46,070 nucleotides of DNA from DATATB01 sp036268995 (GCA_036268995.1 DATATB010000101.1:1-46070); one strand, 5' to 3'. Positions 1 through 9,418 are shown, numbered from the stretch's first letter. Notes: a model not told the origin generated them from the letters alone. Translations and numbers: made by a program.

Positions 1-582
1 GCCGGCGTCCTGGAAGCCACGGCCAGCATCAGCACCGGCCGCAGTTTCGTGTTCGGCGATCCCGGCAGCACGATCCTCGTCGACGCCGGCCAGACCTACG
101 CGATCACCAATACGGCGGGCAGCGGCATCAGCGGCAGTGGCACGCTGAACGCAACGGGCGCCGGCATTCTGGCCCTGGACGACACGCTCAATGCCAACAC
201 CTTCACGGGCGGCAGCGTGATTGGCGGCGGCACCGTGCAGATCTTTACCAGCACCAGCTTGGGCGACGTCAGTGGCACGGCCACGATCAATGCCGGCGTC
301 CTGGAAGCCACGGCCAGCATCAGCACCGGCCGCAGTTTCGTGTTCGGCGATCCCGGCAGCACGATCCTCGTCGACGCCGGCCAGACCTACGCGATCACCA
401 ATACGGCGGGCAGCGGCATCAGCGGCAGCGGCACGCTCAACGCAACGGGCGCCGGCATTCTGGCCCTGGACGACACGCTCAATCCCAACACCTTCACGGG
501 CGGCAGCGTGATCAACGGCGGCACCGTGCAGATCTTCACCAGCACCAGCCTGGGCGACGTCAGTGGCACGGCCACGATCAAC
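1..582 (+). repeat. Two near-identical 291-bp tandem units inside the surface-protein gene
   Basis: Bases 1-291 and 292-582 are direct copies in the same reading frame. By eye about nine positions differ, and the first 130 or so bases are identical. The next unit (from 583) is clearly diverged. The array may extend upstream of the window. Confidence 0.9.
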
Positions 583-3500
583 GCCGCCACGCTCGAAGCC
601 GCGGCCAACATCACGACGGCCCGCAACTTCGCCTTGGGTAGCGGCACCAGCGCAATCAAAGTCGATAGCGGCATGACTTACACGATCAACGGCACCCTCG
701 CTGACGGCGCCGGGCCAGGCACGCTGAATGTCGCCGGACCCGGCACCCTGGCCCTCACCGGCAACAACACCTACAGCGGCGGCACCAGTGTCAGCGGCGG
801 CATGCTGCAATTGGACAATGCCACGGGATCGGCCAGCGGCACGGGCGGCGTCACGCTTTCGGGCACCGGCATCCTGTCCACGACGCTCGGCAACACGATC
901 GCCGGCAACCTCGCGGTCGGCACCGGCACCAGCGTCGTGGCAGGCGGCACCGGCACCTTGGCCGTCAACGGCGCCGGCGGCATGATTTTCGACGCCACCA
1001 ACGGTGCTACGCTCAGCTTCAATCTCAGCGGTGCCAATAACGGCAGCATCAACATCGCCAACACGCTGAACTTCGGCCTGACCTCGGGCGTGGACACCAT
1101 CACCATCGACGGCACGGCCCAGCCCAAGACTTACGTGCTGATGACCTTCGGCAGTGAAAACGTGGTGGGCGGCGACTTCCTGCTTGGCGCGCATCCGACG
1201 GACGGCAACATCTACACGCTCCAAAACACCGGAACGCAAGAGTTGCTGATCGTGACGGCCGGCACGCCTACGTCCATTTATTTCAGCGGCGCGATCGACG
1301 GCAACTGGAACACGCTCACGGACGGCAACTCCAACTGGGTGAACGGCCCGATGGGCACCGGCACCGGCGCGATTCCCGACAGCAACAGCGACGTGTTCCT
1401 CACGGCCAACACCGCCTCGCACCTCTCGACCACCTTGGGCCAGGACTTCACCATCAACAGCCTGACCTTCACCGGCACCGGCACCTCCAGCACGGCCGGC
1501 TCCTCGATCGGCGGCGCCAACACGCTGACGATTGACGCGGCAGCCGGAGCCTATGCCGCCGGCACCGGCATCACGGTGTTGAGCGGTTCGGGCCCCGACG
1601 CGATCAGCGCCAACCTGGCCTTGGGAGCCAGTCAGACCTGGAACCTGGCCGGCGGCACGACCTTGACGGTCAGCGGCGGCATCTCCGAACTCGCCGCCGG
1701 CACCACGCTGACGGTCAATACCAGCGGCTCGGGCACGTTGGCCTTGAACGACACGACCACTGCCAACAGCTTCACCGGCGGCGTGACGATCAATGGCGGC
1801 ACCGTGCAGATCTTCACGCCCACGAGCTTGGGCGCCAGCACCGGCGCGGTCACCATCGGTGCCGGCACGCTCGAAGCCGCGGCCGACATCACCGACAACC
1901 GTAGCGTGGTGCTGGGCAATGCGGCCAGCGCCATCCTGGTCGACAGCGGCAAGACCTTCAACCTGGGCGGCGTCGTCAGTGGCTCGGGCAATTTGAACTT
2001 CGACAGCACCGGCGGCACGCTGGTGCTCGCCGGCTCGGCCAACAACACCTACAGCGGCCAGACGTTGGTTACCAATGGCACTTTGCAACTGAGCACCACC
2101 GGCGGCGCGATTGGCATCGTCGGCGATGGCACGGCCACCAAGGCCAGCGGCGCGAACCTCCAGACCGGCGCCGACCTGGTCATCACCGGCGGCAACCTGC
2201 TGATCTCCAACGGGGACAACAACGTGCTGGCCAGCAATCTGACCGTCACCTTGGCCGGGGGCACGATGAACATCGGCCGCTCGACCCAAAGCATTTATGA
2301 CTTCAATGGCACGGGCGGCACGTTCATCGCCCCGCGCGGCTCGAGTTGGACCGTGAGCGATCCCAACTACTTCGGCTCGCGGATGGAGTTCGTCTCGACG
2401 ATCAACGATACCAACGACAACCTCAGCCGAGGCAGCGTGCTGGTGCTGCACGGCGACGAGGGCTCCGGCGCCGGCGGCAACGGCGTGTTGACGATCAACG
2501 CGCCGGGCGCCGGCAACACGGTGGCCCTGACGTTCTCGCAGCAGGACGCCAACAACGACAGCTCGCAGATCCGCGTCAATTCCGAATCGGGCAGCAACAC
2601 GGCCGCCGGCAAACTGATCCTCAACGGCGACGTCGTGGTGTCGATGACCAGCGGCGGCGCATCGATCATCAACGGCCTGTCGCAGCTCGACGGCAGCGGC
2701 GGGTTGGGCACCGGCCCATGGACGGACAACGGCTACGGTTCGCTGGCCGGCGTGGTGGACCTGGGCGGCGCCAATCGCACGTTCACCATCGGCAGCTCGA
2801 CGCACGACGGCAGCAATCCGCTGGATCCGGGCGTCGACATGCTCGTCAGCGCCCAGATCCAGAACGGCGGCATCATCAAGGACGGGCCGGGCACTCTCTT
2901 CCTATCGAACGCCGGCAATGGCCAGCCCAACAGCGCGGTGGCGAACACGTTCACCGGCGGCGTGACGATCAATGCCGGCACCATCCAGATTGACAGCAGC
3001 ATGAGCCTGGGCGCGATCAGCGGCCTGACCACGATCAACGCCGGCACGCTCGAGGCCGTGGCGAACATCGACACTACGCGAGCCTTCACGCTGGGCAGCT
3101 CGTCCAGCACGATCCTGGTCGATAGCGGCATGACCTACACGATCGGCGGCGCGATCAGCGAGACTTCGCCGAGCGTCGGCGCGCTGAATGCCACGGGCGC
3201 GGGCACGCTGGTGCTCAGCGGCACGAACACCTACAGCCTCGGCACCAACATCAGCAACGGCACGGTGTCGGTTTCCAGCGACAGTAACCTTGGCAACGCG
3301 TCCGGCGGCGTGACGCTCTCCAGCGGCGGCACCTTGGCCGTGACGACGGGCTTCACCAGCAGCCGCAATTTCTCGGTAGGCAGCGGCGGCGGCAATCTGA
3401 ACGTGAGCAGCGGTCAGACGTTCACGGCCAGCGGCAATGGCACCTGGTCGGGCAACAACAGCGGCGGCACCTTGACGCTCAACGGCGGTGGCACGGTCAT

Positions 3501-4188
3501 ACTCAGCGCAGGCACCGGCAGCTACGGCAGCGCGGCTCAACCCCTGTCACTCGTCACCTCGAGCGGCACGCTGGCCGGCACGGCCACGGTGCTCGGCAAC
3601 GTCACGATTAATTCGGGCGCTACGATTTCGCCAGGTGCTTCGGCTGCGGTGCCTGGCACGCTCACGTTCAACGGCACGGACGTCGGAACGAGCACGCTCA
3701 ACAGCGGCGGCACCTTCGGCTTCAACATCCTCAATGCCGGCGGCGGTTCGTCGAACCTTTCGATCGGTTCGGCCGGCACGAATTGGAACCTGCTGGCCAC
3801 CAACAGCCTGACGGTCAACTCGACTCCCTTGGCTCCGTTCAACGTCGCGGTGTCCGGTACGCCAACCGGGTTCAATCCGTCGCTGTCTTATCAGTGGGAC
3901 TTCCTGACGGTTGCAGGTGGCTTGCCCGGTGGGCTCAATGCCAATGAGTTCGCGCTCAACACCAGCGCGTTCCACGACCTGACGACCGGCTCGTTCTCGA
4001 TCGCACTGGGCACGATGACCGGGGGCATCGGGTACGTGGCGGTCGACTACAGCCCGTCGGCAGTGCCCGAACCGGCCAGCATGATCCTGGCCGGCTTCGC
4101 GGCGCTGGGCATGGCCGGCATGGGCTGGCGTCAACGTCGCCGCCGCCAGCCGGCCGCCCCGCAGCTGGACGAGACCGCCGGTGCCTAG
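1..4188 (+). CDS. Autotransporter-type beta-strand repeat surface protein with PEP-CTERM tail (5' partial)
   Basis: The reading frame is open from base 1, so the gene starts upstream of the window; 1395 residues are visible. The protein is low in charge and rich in Gly, Thr, Ser, Asn and Ala. It is built of autotransporter-associated beta-strand repeats of about 97 residues, recognisable by motifs such as NTFTGGxxINGGTVQI followed by SLG and a TINAGTLEA block. At least five copies are visible, and the first two (1-291, 292-582) are nearly identical in DNA. The C-terminus has VPEPAS, a hydrophobic helix and an Arg-rich end, which is the PEP-CTERM sorting signal read by an exosortase. It is therefore probably exported and processed at the cell envelope. 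The repeats likely form a beta-helix used for adhesion or matrix structure; that role is inference. Its stop lies four bases from the convergent ptsI stop. Confidence 0.9.
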   Translation, partial: AGVLEATASISTGRSFVFGDPGSTILVDAGQTYAITNTAGSGISGSGTLNATGAGILALDDTLNANTFTGGSVIGGGTVQIFTSTSLGDVSGTATINAGVLEATASISTGRSFVFGDPGSTILVDAGQTYAITNTAGSGISGSGTLNATGAGILALDDTLNPNTFTGGSVINGGTVQIFTSTSLGDVSGTATINAATLEAAANITTARNFALGSGTSAIKVDSGMTYTINGTLADGAGPGTLNVAGPGTLALTGNNTYSGGTSVSGGMLQLDNATGSASGTGGVTLSGTGILSTTLGNTIAGNLAVGTGTSVVAGGTGTLAVNGAGGMIFDATNGATLSFNLSGANNGSINIANTLNFGLTSGVDTITIDGTAQPKTYVLMTFGSENVVGGDFLLGAHPTDGNIYTLQNTGTQELLIVTAGTPTSIYFSGAIDGNWNTLTDGNSNWVNGPMGTGTGAIPDSNSDVFLTANTASHLSTTLGQDFTINSLTFTGTGTSSTAGSSIGGANTLTIDAAAGAYAAGTGITVLSGSGPDAISANLALGASQTWNLAGGTTLTVSGGISELAAGTTLTVNTSGSGTLALNDTTTANSFTGGVTINGGTVQIFTPTSLGASTGAVTIGAGTLEAAADITDNRSVVLGNAASAILVDSGKTFNLGGVVSGSGNLNFDSTGGTLVLAGSANNTYSGQTLVTNGTLQLSTTGGAIGIVGDGTATKASGANLQTGADLVITGGNLLISNGDNNVLASNLTVTLAGGTMNIGRSTQSIYDFNGTGGTFIAPRGSSWTVSDPNYFGSRMEFVSTINDTNDNLSRGSVLVLHGDEGSGAGGNGVLTINAPGAGNTVALTFSQQDANNDSSQIRVNSESGSNTAAGKLILNGDVVVSMTSGGASIINGLSQLDGSGGLGTGPWTDNGYGSLAGVVDLGGANRTFTIGSSTHDGSNPLDPGVDMLVSAQIQNGGIIKDGPGTLFLSNAGNGQPNSAVANTFTGGVTINAGTIQIDSSMSLGAISGLTTINAGTLEAVANIDTTRAFTLGSSSSTILVDSGMTYTIGGAISETSPSVGALNATGAGTLVLSGTNTYSLGTNISNGTVSVSSDSNLGNASGGVTLSSGGTLAVTTGFTSSRNFSVGSGGGNLNVSSGQTFTASGNGTWSGNNSGGTLTLNGGGTVILSAGTGSYGSAAQPLSLVTSSGTLAGTATVLGNVTINSGATISPGASAAVPGTLTFNGTDVGTSTLNSGGTFGFNILNAGGGSSNLSIGSAGTNWNLLATNSLTVNSTPLAPFNVAVSGTPTGFNPSLSYQWDFLTVAGGLPGGLNANEFALNTSAFHDLTTGSFSIALGTMTGGIGYVAVDYSPSAVPEPASMILAGFAALGMAGMGWRQRRRRQPAAPQLDETAGA

Positions 4189-4192
4189 GGAT

Positions 4193-5866
4193 TTATTTCA
4201 GAGCCGCGCTGCTAATTTTGAGATTGCGGATCAGCGCCTTGGTTGCGGGAATGACGGTTGGCGCAACGCTTAGCGCGCGAAAGCCCATTGAAAGTAGACG
4301 GGGCACGTACGCTTCTCGACCAGCCAGCTCCCCGCAGAGCGTCACGGGCCGTGTGCCGGCGTCGGCCAGGATAATGCCGAGCAGCCGCATGATCGACTCA
4401 TGCGTATCGAGATAGTAATTATTGACCGAGGCATCGTCGCGCGCCGCGGCCAGGGTGTATTGCGTGAGGTCGTTGGTGCCGACACAGAAAAAGTCGACAT
4501 GGCTCGCAAGCGCCGGTATCGCCAATGCCGCGGCCGGCGTCTCGACCATCGTGCCAAACTCCGGCGGACGGGTCACCTTTCGCTCGGTGCTCATGGCGTC
4601 AAAGATCTCTCGCATCCGCCGAATATCGTCTTCGAGCGTGACCATCGGAATCAGCACCCGCACGGGATGCGCCTGCGAAAGTTTTAATATCGCACCGATC
4701 TGCGTTCGAACCAGTTGCGAGTAATCGAGCAGCAATCGCACGCCGCGGCGTCCCAAAACAGGATTCGAAGTCACCGGCAGGCCCAAATAAGGCAGCGGCT
4801 TATCGCCGCCGATGTCCAACAGGCGAATCGTGACCGGCCGGTCGCCCAGCGGTGCGATCAGGCTTTCGAGCTCGCTCGATAATTCATCCTCCGTCGGCGG
4901 AACCGGCCGGGCAAAGTAGAGTTGCTCGATCCGCAACAGCCCGACGCCGTCGGCCCCGTTGTCGAGCGCCAGCGCAACGTCGCCCTGGATGCCGATATTG
5001 GCTTCCACCTTAATCAACTGGCCGTCGACCGTTCGCGCGGGCTCGCGGCAGGCGGCCTTGCAACGCACCAGGGTCGCCCGCCACTTTTGAAGTTTCTCCA
5101 GGAAGTCGGATTGAGTCGCGGCTGTGGGGGCGATCACGAGCGTGCCTTGAAAGCCGTCGACCAAGAGCTCGGTGCCGCTGCGAACCAGGGCCAGAATTCC
5201 CGGAATCTCCGTGATGGTAGGAATTCCCTTTTCACGCGCCAGCAGCGCCGCGTGCGAGCCTTGCCCCAGCATTTCGACGACCACCGCCGCCACATTGGAC
5301 GTGGGCAGCGAGACGACATCCGACGGCAGGAGGCGCTCGACAACCAGAATGCTGCCTGCCGGAATGGCTTTCAATCCGGCCTCTTGTTCGCCGCGAAGCC
5401 GACGGATGATGTTGCGGCCCAAATCCAGCACGTCGTCGGCGCGCTGACGGAAGATGGGGTTTTCCAGCGCCTCGAACTTCTGGTGCCAGCGCGTCAAGAC
5501 CCGGCGAACGACCGTTTCGGCGCTCAACAGCGAGGCTTGCATCTCACGCTGGAATTCGCCCGACGCAAATAGCTCCCGCAGCATCTCGCCATGCGCACGA
5601 AAGATTCCGGCCAGCGCCGAATCGAATTCGACTTCGATCCGCTTTGCGGATCGATCGAGTTCTGCCAGCGTATCCTCGAAAGAGCGTGCCAGACGAGCCA
5701 GCTCGCCGTCGACCTGGTTCTGTCCGATCGACAACGGCGGGCCGCTGCATTTCAAGATGTCACCGGCTACCCAAGCTTTTCCCGCTCCGAAACCCGGCGA
5801 GATGCTTCGACCGGCGAGCCGCACTTCCGACGGTGCCAGGCCGGCCGTCGTCGATGTCGATTCCAT
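4193..5866 (-). CDS. ptsI: Phosphoenolpyruvate-protein phosphotransferase (PTS enzyme I)
   Basis: The 557-residue protein has the enzyme I layout and close to the usual length of about 575. An N-terminal domain starts near the SISPGFGAGKAWV motif. The phosphohistidine loop is GQGSHAALLAR with His205. The PEP-binding TIM barrel contains LLDIGGDKPLPYLG, VETPAAALAIP and GTNDLTQY, and the catalytic Cys511 lies in LCGELAG. It would transfer phosphate from PEP to HPr. I chose the ATG at 5866 because GGAGAG sits five to six bases before it; the longer frame would overlap the upstream gene. That gene stops at 5880, a 13-base gap, so the two are probably co-transcribed. No HPr, HPr kinase or EII gene is in the window, so the partner is unknown; a regulatory PTS is possible. 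Confidence 0.93.
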   Translation of the reverse strand: MESTSTTAGLAPSEVRLAGRSISPGFGAGKAWVAGDILKCSGPPLSIGQNQVDGELARLARSFEDTLAELDRSAKRIEVEFDSALAGIFRAHGEMLRELFASGEFQREMQASLLSAETVVRRVLTRWHQKFEALENPIFRQRADDVLDLGRNIIRRLRGEQEAGLKAIPAGSILVVERLLPSDVVSLPTSNVAAVVVEMLGQGSHAALLAREKGIPTITEIPGILALVRSGTELLVDGFQGTLVIAPTAATQSDFLEKLQKWRATLVRCKAACREPARTVDGQLIKVEANIGIQGDVALALDNGADGVGLLRIEQLYFARPVPPTEDELSSELESLIAPLGDRPVTIRLLDIGGDKPLPYLGLPVTSNPVLGRRGVRLLLDYSQLVRTQIGAILKLSQAHPVRVLIPMVTLEDDIRRMREIFDAMSTERKVTRPPEFGTMVETPAAALAIPALASHVDFFCVGTNDLTQYTLAAARDDASVNNYYLDTHESIMRLLGIILADAGTRPVTLCGELAGREAYVPRLLSMGFRALSVAPTVIPATKALIRNLKISSAALK

Positions 5867-5879
5867 CGAACTCTCCAGG

Positions 5880-7523
5880 TCAGCGGCTGATCGACAGCAA
5901 GCGATGGGCGCAAGTGACTGCCAACGAGCCGTCGCCCACCGCGAAGCCCACGCGTTTGGTCGACCCCGAACGGATATCTCCGGCGGCCAGGATGCCAGGC
6001 ACCGTCGTCTCCAACGGGCAGGGGGCACGATCCCTGCGAGGCCAAAGCCCGGCGCTAACGATGTCGGCGCCAGTCAACAGATAACCCTTGTCATCGCGAG
6101 CGATGTCGGGCGGCAGCCACTCGCCGGGTGGATCGGCGCCGATAAATACGAACACGGCCGAACAAGGCATTTGCGGCTTCGTTTGAGCGGCGTTGTCGCG
6201 CAGCGTAATCGCTTCGACATGATAACTTCCATGGACCGCATCGATCTCGGTCTGTTCGTGAACGACCACGTTGGCAGTTGCTCGGATGCGCTGCGACAAG
6301 TAGTGCGACATGCCGGGCCCCAGGACTTTGCGGACAACCAGATGCACCGTGCGCGACGTGCAGCATTCGGCCAGAAACATGACGGCCTGCCCGGCCGAGT
6401 TGCCGCCGCCCACGACCACGACGTCGGCTTCGTGGTAGAGGTCGGCTTCCACGGCCGTGCAGGCGTAATACAGGCCGGATCCAGCGAAGCGGTCGGCTCC
6501 ATCCGCCTCCAACTTGCGCAGCCGCACGCCCAAGGCCAGCAGCAGCACCCGGCAGCGAATCTGGGCGCCGCAATCCAGTTGCAGCACGTGCAGCTCGCCG
6601 GCGGATCGCGCGGGAACGAGTTTCTCGACGTTCACCGGCGCCACGATCCGGGCGCCGAACTTGAGCATTTGCAGAACCCCGCGCATCGCCAGGTCCGCGC
6701 CGCTCAACCCGGCCGGAAAACCAATGAAGTTTTCGATGCGCGAGGAACCGCCGGCCTGACCACCGGGTCCAAGCTTATCGAGCATCAAAGTGGAAAGACC
6801 CTCGGATGAGGCATAGACGGCTGCGGAAATGCCCGCCGGACCGGCCCCGACAATGGCAAAATCAATCTCCTGCGACGGGCAATGCCTCCAGATGCCGGCC
6901 TCCTTGGCCAGCTCGTGCAATGTGGGATTTACCAGTGTTCGTCCGTCGCTGAATTCGATAACCGGTGTCTTTCGCGGCGATCCGAGCGTCGCCAGCTTGT
7001 GCTGTCCCGCTTCCGTTTCCGTGTCAAACCATCTGAACGGGACGAAGTTTTTGTACAGAAACTCGCGAACGGTGTTCGTATCGCGGCAGCGTCCAGGGCC
7101 AACCACCCGCAGGCCAATCTCGCCCAATTGCGACAGCATCTCGCGGCGGCGGGCGAACGCGACGATCAGTTTCTCGCCAAAGCTCGGCACCCGATTCAGC
7201 AGCGACCGGAGCTGGCCGTTGGGGATTCGCAAAACGCGCGTTGCACCGCGGGCGACGGCACTGACCAGCACCGGCCGACCGGTCAACAGATCGATATCGC
7301 CGGAAAATTGCCCCGGTTCATGGGTGACAATCACACGGTTGTCAGCCGCTGGATTGCGAATTTCGACTTGCCCGGATTCAACGATGTACAAATCGATTTC
7401 GGCCTGACCGGCCGGAAAAATGGTTTCGCCATCCGCAAAGTCGCAAGACGTTGCCAAGGGTTTGACGAGCGCGAGTTCTGCGCGGGTTAGCTGAGGAAAC
7501 GCAACTTCTTGGGTCTGAACCAC
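5880..7523 (-). CDS. Cyclic-nucleotide-like / glutaredoxin-like / thioredoxin-reductase-like fusion flavoprotein
   Basis: The 547-residue protein has three parts. Residues 1-125 have the cNMP-binding (CAP_ED) fold, but the phosphate-binding stretch reads SGDIDLLTGRPVLVSAV, without the usual Arg. Residues 140-215 look like a thioredoxin/glutaredoxin fold (TPVIEF, TLHELAKEAG) without a CxxC. Residues 220-547 are a thioredoxin-reductase-type module with FAD motif GAGPAG (226-231), GGQAGGS and nucleotide-binding GGGNSAGQA (372-380). The redox-active CATC position reads YYACTAVEA (352-360), leaving one Cys. FAD and NAD(P)H binding are therefore likely, while classical disulfide reduction is not. 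The start is GTG at 7523 with AAAGGA just upstream; the nearby ATG at 7530 is out of frame. ptsI follows after 13 bases. Confidence 0.88.
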   Translation of the reverse strand: MVQTQEVAFPQLTRAELALVKPLATSCDFADGETIFPAGQAEIDLYIVESGQVEIRNPAADNRVIVTHEPGQFSGDIDLLTGRPVLVSAVARGATRVLRIPNGQLRSLLNRVPSFGEKLIVAFARRREMLSQLGEIGLRVVGPGRCRDTNTVREFLYKNFVPFRWFDTETEAGQHKLATLGSPRKTPVIEFSDGRTLVNPTLHELAKEAGIWRHCPSQEIDFAIVGAGPAGISAAVYASSEGLSTLMLDKLGPGGQAGGSSRIENFIGFPAGLSGADLAMRGVLQMLKFGARIVAPVNVEKLVPARSAGELHVLQLDCGAQIRCRVLLLALGVRLRKLEADGADRFAGSGLYYACTAVEADLYHEADVVVVGGGNSAGQAVMFLAECCTSRTVHLVVRKVLGPGMSHYLSQRIRATANVVVHEQTEIDAVHGSYHVEAITLRDNAAQTKPQMPCSAVFVFIGADPPGEWLPPDIARDDKGYLLTGADIVSAGLWPRRDRAPCPLETTVPGILAAGDIRSGSTKRVGFAVGDGSLAVTCAHRLLSISR

Positions 7524-7655
7524 TTGTCATCCTTTACGCGCGAAGGGGCCAGGCACGTCATCCGCCATTGCCGCCGCACCTTCTTCATACCGCGCCGGCT
7601 TCAAACTGGCGAGCGGCCCAAACGCGGTCATTGAAATGGGCTAGCCCGATCGGCC

Positions 7656-8591
7656 TCATGTCGCCGCGGCAGCCCTCCTCCGCCGGCCACTGAGCAAGTA
7701 GATCTCCGACCGCACCTCGGTCAGCGGGTCGCCGGCCGAGTCGATGCCGTCCACTCGCGGGACTGGGTCGAAGATCATTTTCCGTCGCTCCGGGCCCAAC
7801 TCGTCGACGCGCTCGGTGATCACCAGGGTGCCGAACTCCAAAAGCTGCCTGGACTCCGGCCAAGGGACGGTGGAGTCGGTGACCACGTCCCCCTCCTCGG
7901 CCAATTGCACCAGCACGCGGAACTCGATCGGTCCCCTGGCCAGGCGCTGCGACATCTCGGCGGCGAGGAAGTCGGCCGTTTTGTTCGCCGCCTGCTCGGG
8001 ACTGAGGAACTCGGTCCCGGCGGCGGGGCTAAAGCGGAACCGGCCAAACCGGCTCTCGCCGGCCGCGCTCGTGAACTTGAACGCCGTGACGGCGAAGTAC
8101 GCCTGCCGGGCGAAACTAGACGGGATCGGCTTCGGAGCTTCGACGAAAGCTCTCGCTGCCGGGTGGGAGCCCAAGAAGGCCACGATGGGCGGCGGCATGG
8201 CGGCGCCTGGCCCGCTCGCGGCCGCCGCTCGGAGGAATTCCAAAAATTCCTCCCCATCGCGGACGGGAAACCCGTTGTGCGAATGGGCAACGATGTCCGT
8301 GTGCACGTGGTCGTCAAAGTGGAACCGGACCGCGATCCCCTGCGGGCTGGCCCCGGCCGGGTCGTTGTCAGCCACGGTCGGAATTCCCGCCGACAACGAG
8401 AACCGCACGGTGATCGGAGTGGACGGCCGGTCGGCGTGCGGCGCGCGCGTTAGTTTCGCCGCGCCGGGTGAAGGGGTGAATGTGCCGCAGTACATCACGC
8501 CTCGGGCATGCACTGGCCGGAAACCGGGGTGTACGCCTCCTGCCAGTTGATCGAGGACGTCAAGCAGATTGCTGATGAGCGCGGATGCCAT
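7656..8591 (-). CDS. Small catalase-family (SrpA-like) haem peroxidase
   Basis: The protein has 311 residues, far shorter than full catalases (about 480 or more), as is usual for the catalase-related peroxidase group. The distal haem His is in the N-terminal VHARGVMYCGTF (about residue 28). The core contains NDPAGASPQGIAVRFH and HSHNGFPVRDGEEFLEFLRA. The proximal haem ligand pattern RxxxY is present as RSEIY near the C-terminus (Arg294, Tyr298). It would use haem to remove peroxide or oxidise small substrates. No signal peptide is visible, so it is probably cytoplasmic. A GGAG lies about nine bases before the ATG. It lies downstream of the SDR and upstream of the redox fusion gene, all on the minus strand, which suggests an oxidative-stress theme; a single operon is not proven because the gaps are about 100-130 bases. 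Confidence 0.85.
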   Translation of the reverse strand: MASALISNLLDVLDQLAGGVHPGFRPVHARGVMYCGTFTPSPGAAKLTRAPHADRPSTPITVRFSLSAGIPTVADNDPAGASPQGIAVRFHFDDHVHTDIVAHSHNGFPVRDGEEFLEFLRAAAASGPGAAMPPPIVAFLGSHPAARAFVEAPKPIPSSFARQAYFAVTAFKFTSAAGESRFGRFRFSPAAGTEFLSPEQAANKTADFLAAEMSQRLARGPIEFRVLVQLAEEGDVVTDSTVPWPESRQLLEFGTLVITERVDELGPERRKMIFDPVPRVDGIDSAGDPLTEVRSEIYLLSGRRRRAAAAT

Positions 8592-8689
8592 GCTGTGAAT
8601 CTCCGAATTTTGGTTCGATTGAGTACATCAGGGACGCCGGCGTGCGATTCGAAGAACTTGCACTGCGTGTCGAGGATGGCAGAATCGAT

Positions 8690-9418
8690 TTACCAATGGC
8701 CGAAATGAGCGCCGCCATCGACGTACAGGGTGTGACCGGTGACGGTCGTGGCGTCGGTCAGATACATCACCGCATCCGCGATTTCCTTGATCGTCGAGAT
8801 CCGTCCCATCGGCGAGAGGTTCTCCATCACGTCCCTCGGGGTTTGGCTATGCAGCGGTGTGTCCACGACGCCGGGCGCGACGGCATTCACGCGGATGCCG
8901 TCTTTCGCGTACTCCATCGCCAGGTGTCGGGTGACCGTCTCCAGGCCGCCTTTGGTAATCATCGGCACTGCCGCCGTGACGCCTCGGATCGGGTTGCGAG
9001 CAAGGGCCGCCGTAATCGTGACGATGCTCCCGCCAGTCTTCTGCGCCAACATTTGCTTGATGGCGAGTTGCGTGACGTACAAGAAGCCCCCGACGTTGGT
9101 CGCGATGAGCGACTTGAAGTCTTCGGCCGTGTAGTCCGTGAACGGCTTGGTGAAGAAGATGCCGGCGTTGTTGACCAGCGCGTCGATCGACTTGAAGCGC
9201 GCGAGCGCCGTCTCCACGATCTGGGCCGCAGTTGCCGGCTCGCCGATGTCGCCGTCTACCAGGGCGACGTGGTCGGAAGCCGCGACTTCCGTCGATTGAG
9301 TCATCTTCCGCGAGTTGGCAACGACGTCGAAACCCCGCTCGACAAACCCTTTCACGATTCCCGCGCCGATCCCCTGCGAAGCACCGGTCACGATGGCCGT
9401 CTTCCGAGCGTCGCGCAT
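8690..9418 (-). CDS. Short-chain dehydrogenase/reductase with altered catalytic residues
   Basis: The 242-residue length and fold fit the classical SDR family. The NAD(P) motif is TGASQGIG near the N-terminus, NNAG follows at about residue 85, and IRVNAVAPG and the C-terminal VTGHTLYVDGGAHFGH are present. The active site is not standard. The catalytic Ser region reads TITAALARN, and the YxxxK motif reads PMITK, so the Lys is kept while the Ser and Tyr are missing. It may be a non-reductive SDR or use different chemistry; its substrate cannot be assigned. The start is supported by GAGGTGA about seven bases before the ATG. It is the first gene of the minus-strand run that includes the peroxidase, the redox fusion and ptsI. 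Confidence 0.85.
   Translation of the reverse strand: MRDARKTAIVTGASQGIGAGIVKGFVERGFDVVANSRKMTQSTEVAASDHVALVDGDIGEPATAAQIVETALARFKSIDALVNNAGIFFTKPFTDYTAEDFKSLIATNVGGFLYVTQLAIKQMLAQKTGGSIVTITAALARNPIRGVTAAVPMITKGGLETVTRHLAMEYAKDGIRVNAVAPGVVDTPLHSQTPRDVMENLSPMGRISTIKEIADAVMYLTDATTVTGHTLYVDGGAHFGHW

Noticed and set aside
1..582. Regular repeats suggesting a CRISPR or satellite array
   Set aside because: The units are long, coding, in frame and contiguous without spacers; they are protein repeats.
4193..5866. A complete sugar PTS operon
   Set aside because: Only enzyme I is present; no HPr, EIIA, EIIB or EIIC gene lies nearby.
5454..6809. 451-codon plus-strand frame
   Set aside because: It is antisense across ptsI and the redox fusion gene, both of which have full family motifs.
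7585..7655. Short minus-strand tail reading GLAHFNDRVWAARQFEAG after the peroxidase, perhaps a gene remnant
   Set aside because: It is only about 24 codons beyond the peroxidase stop, the rest of that frame is a shadow, and no family is recognisable.
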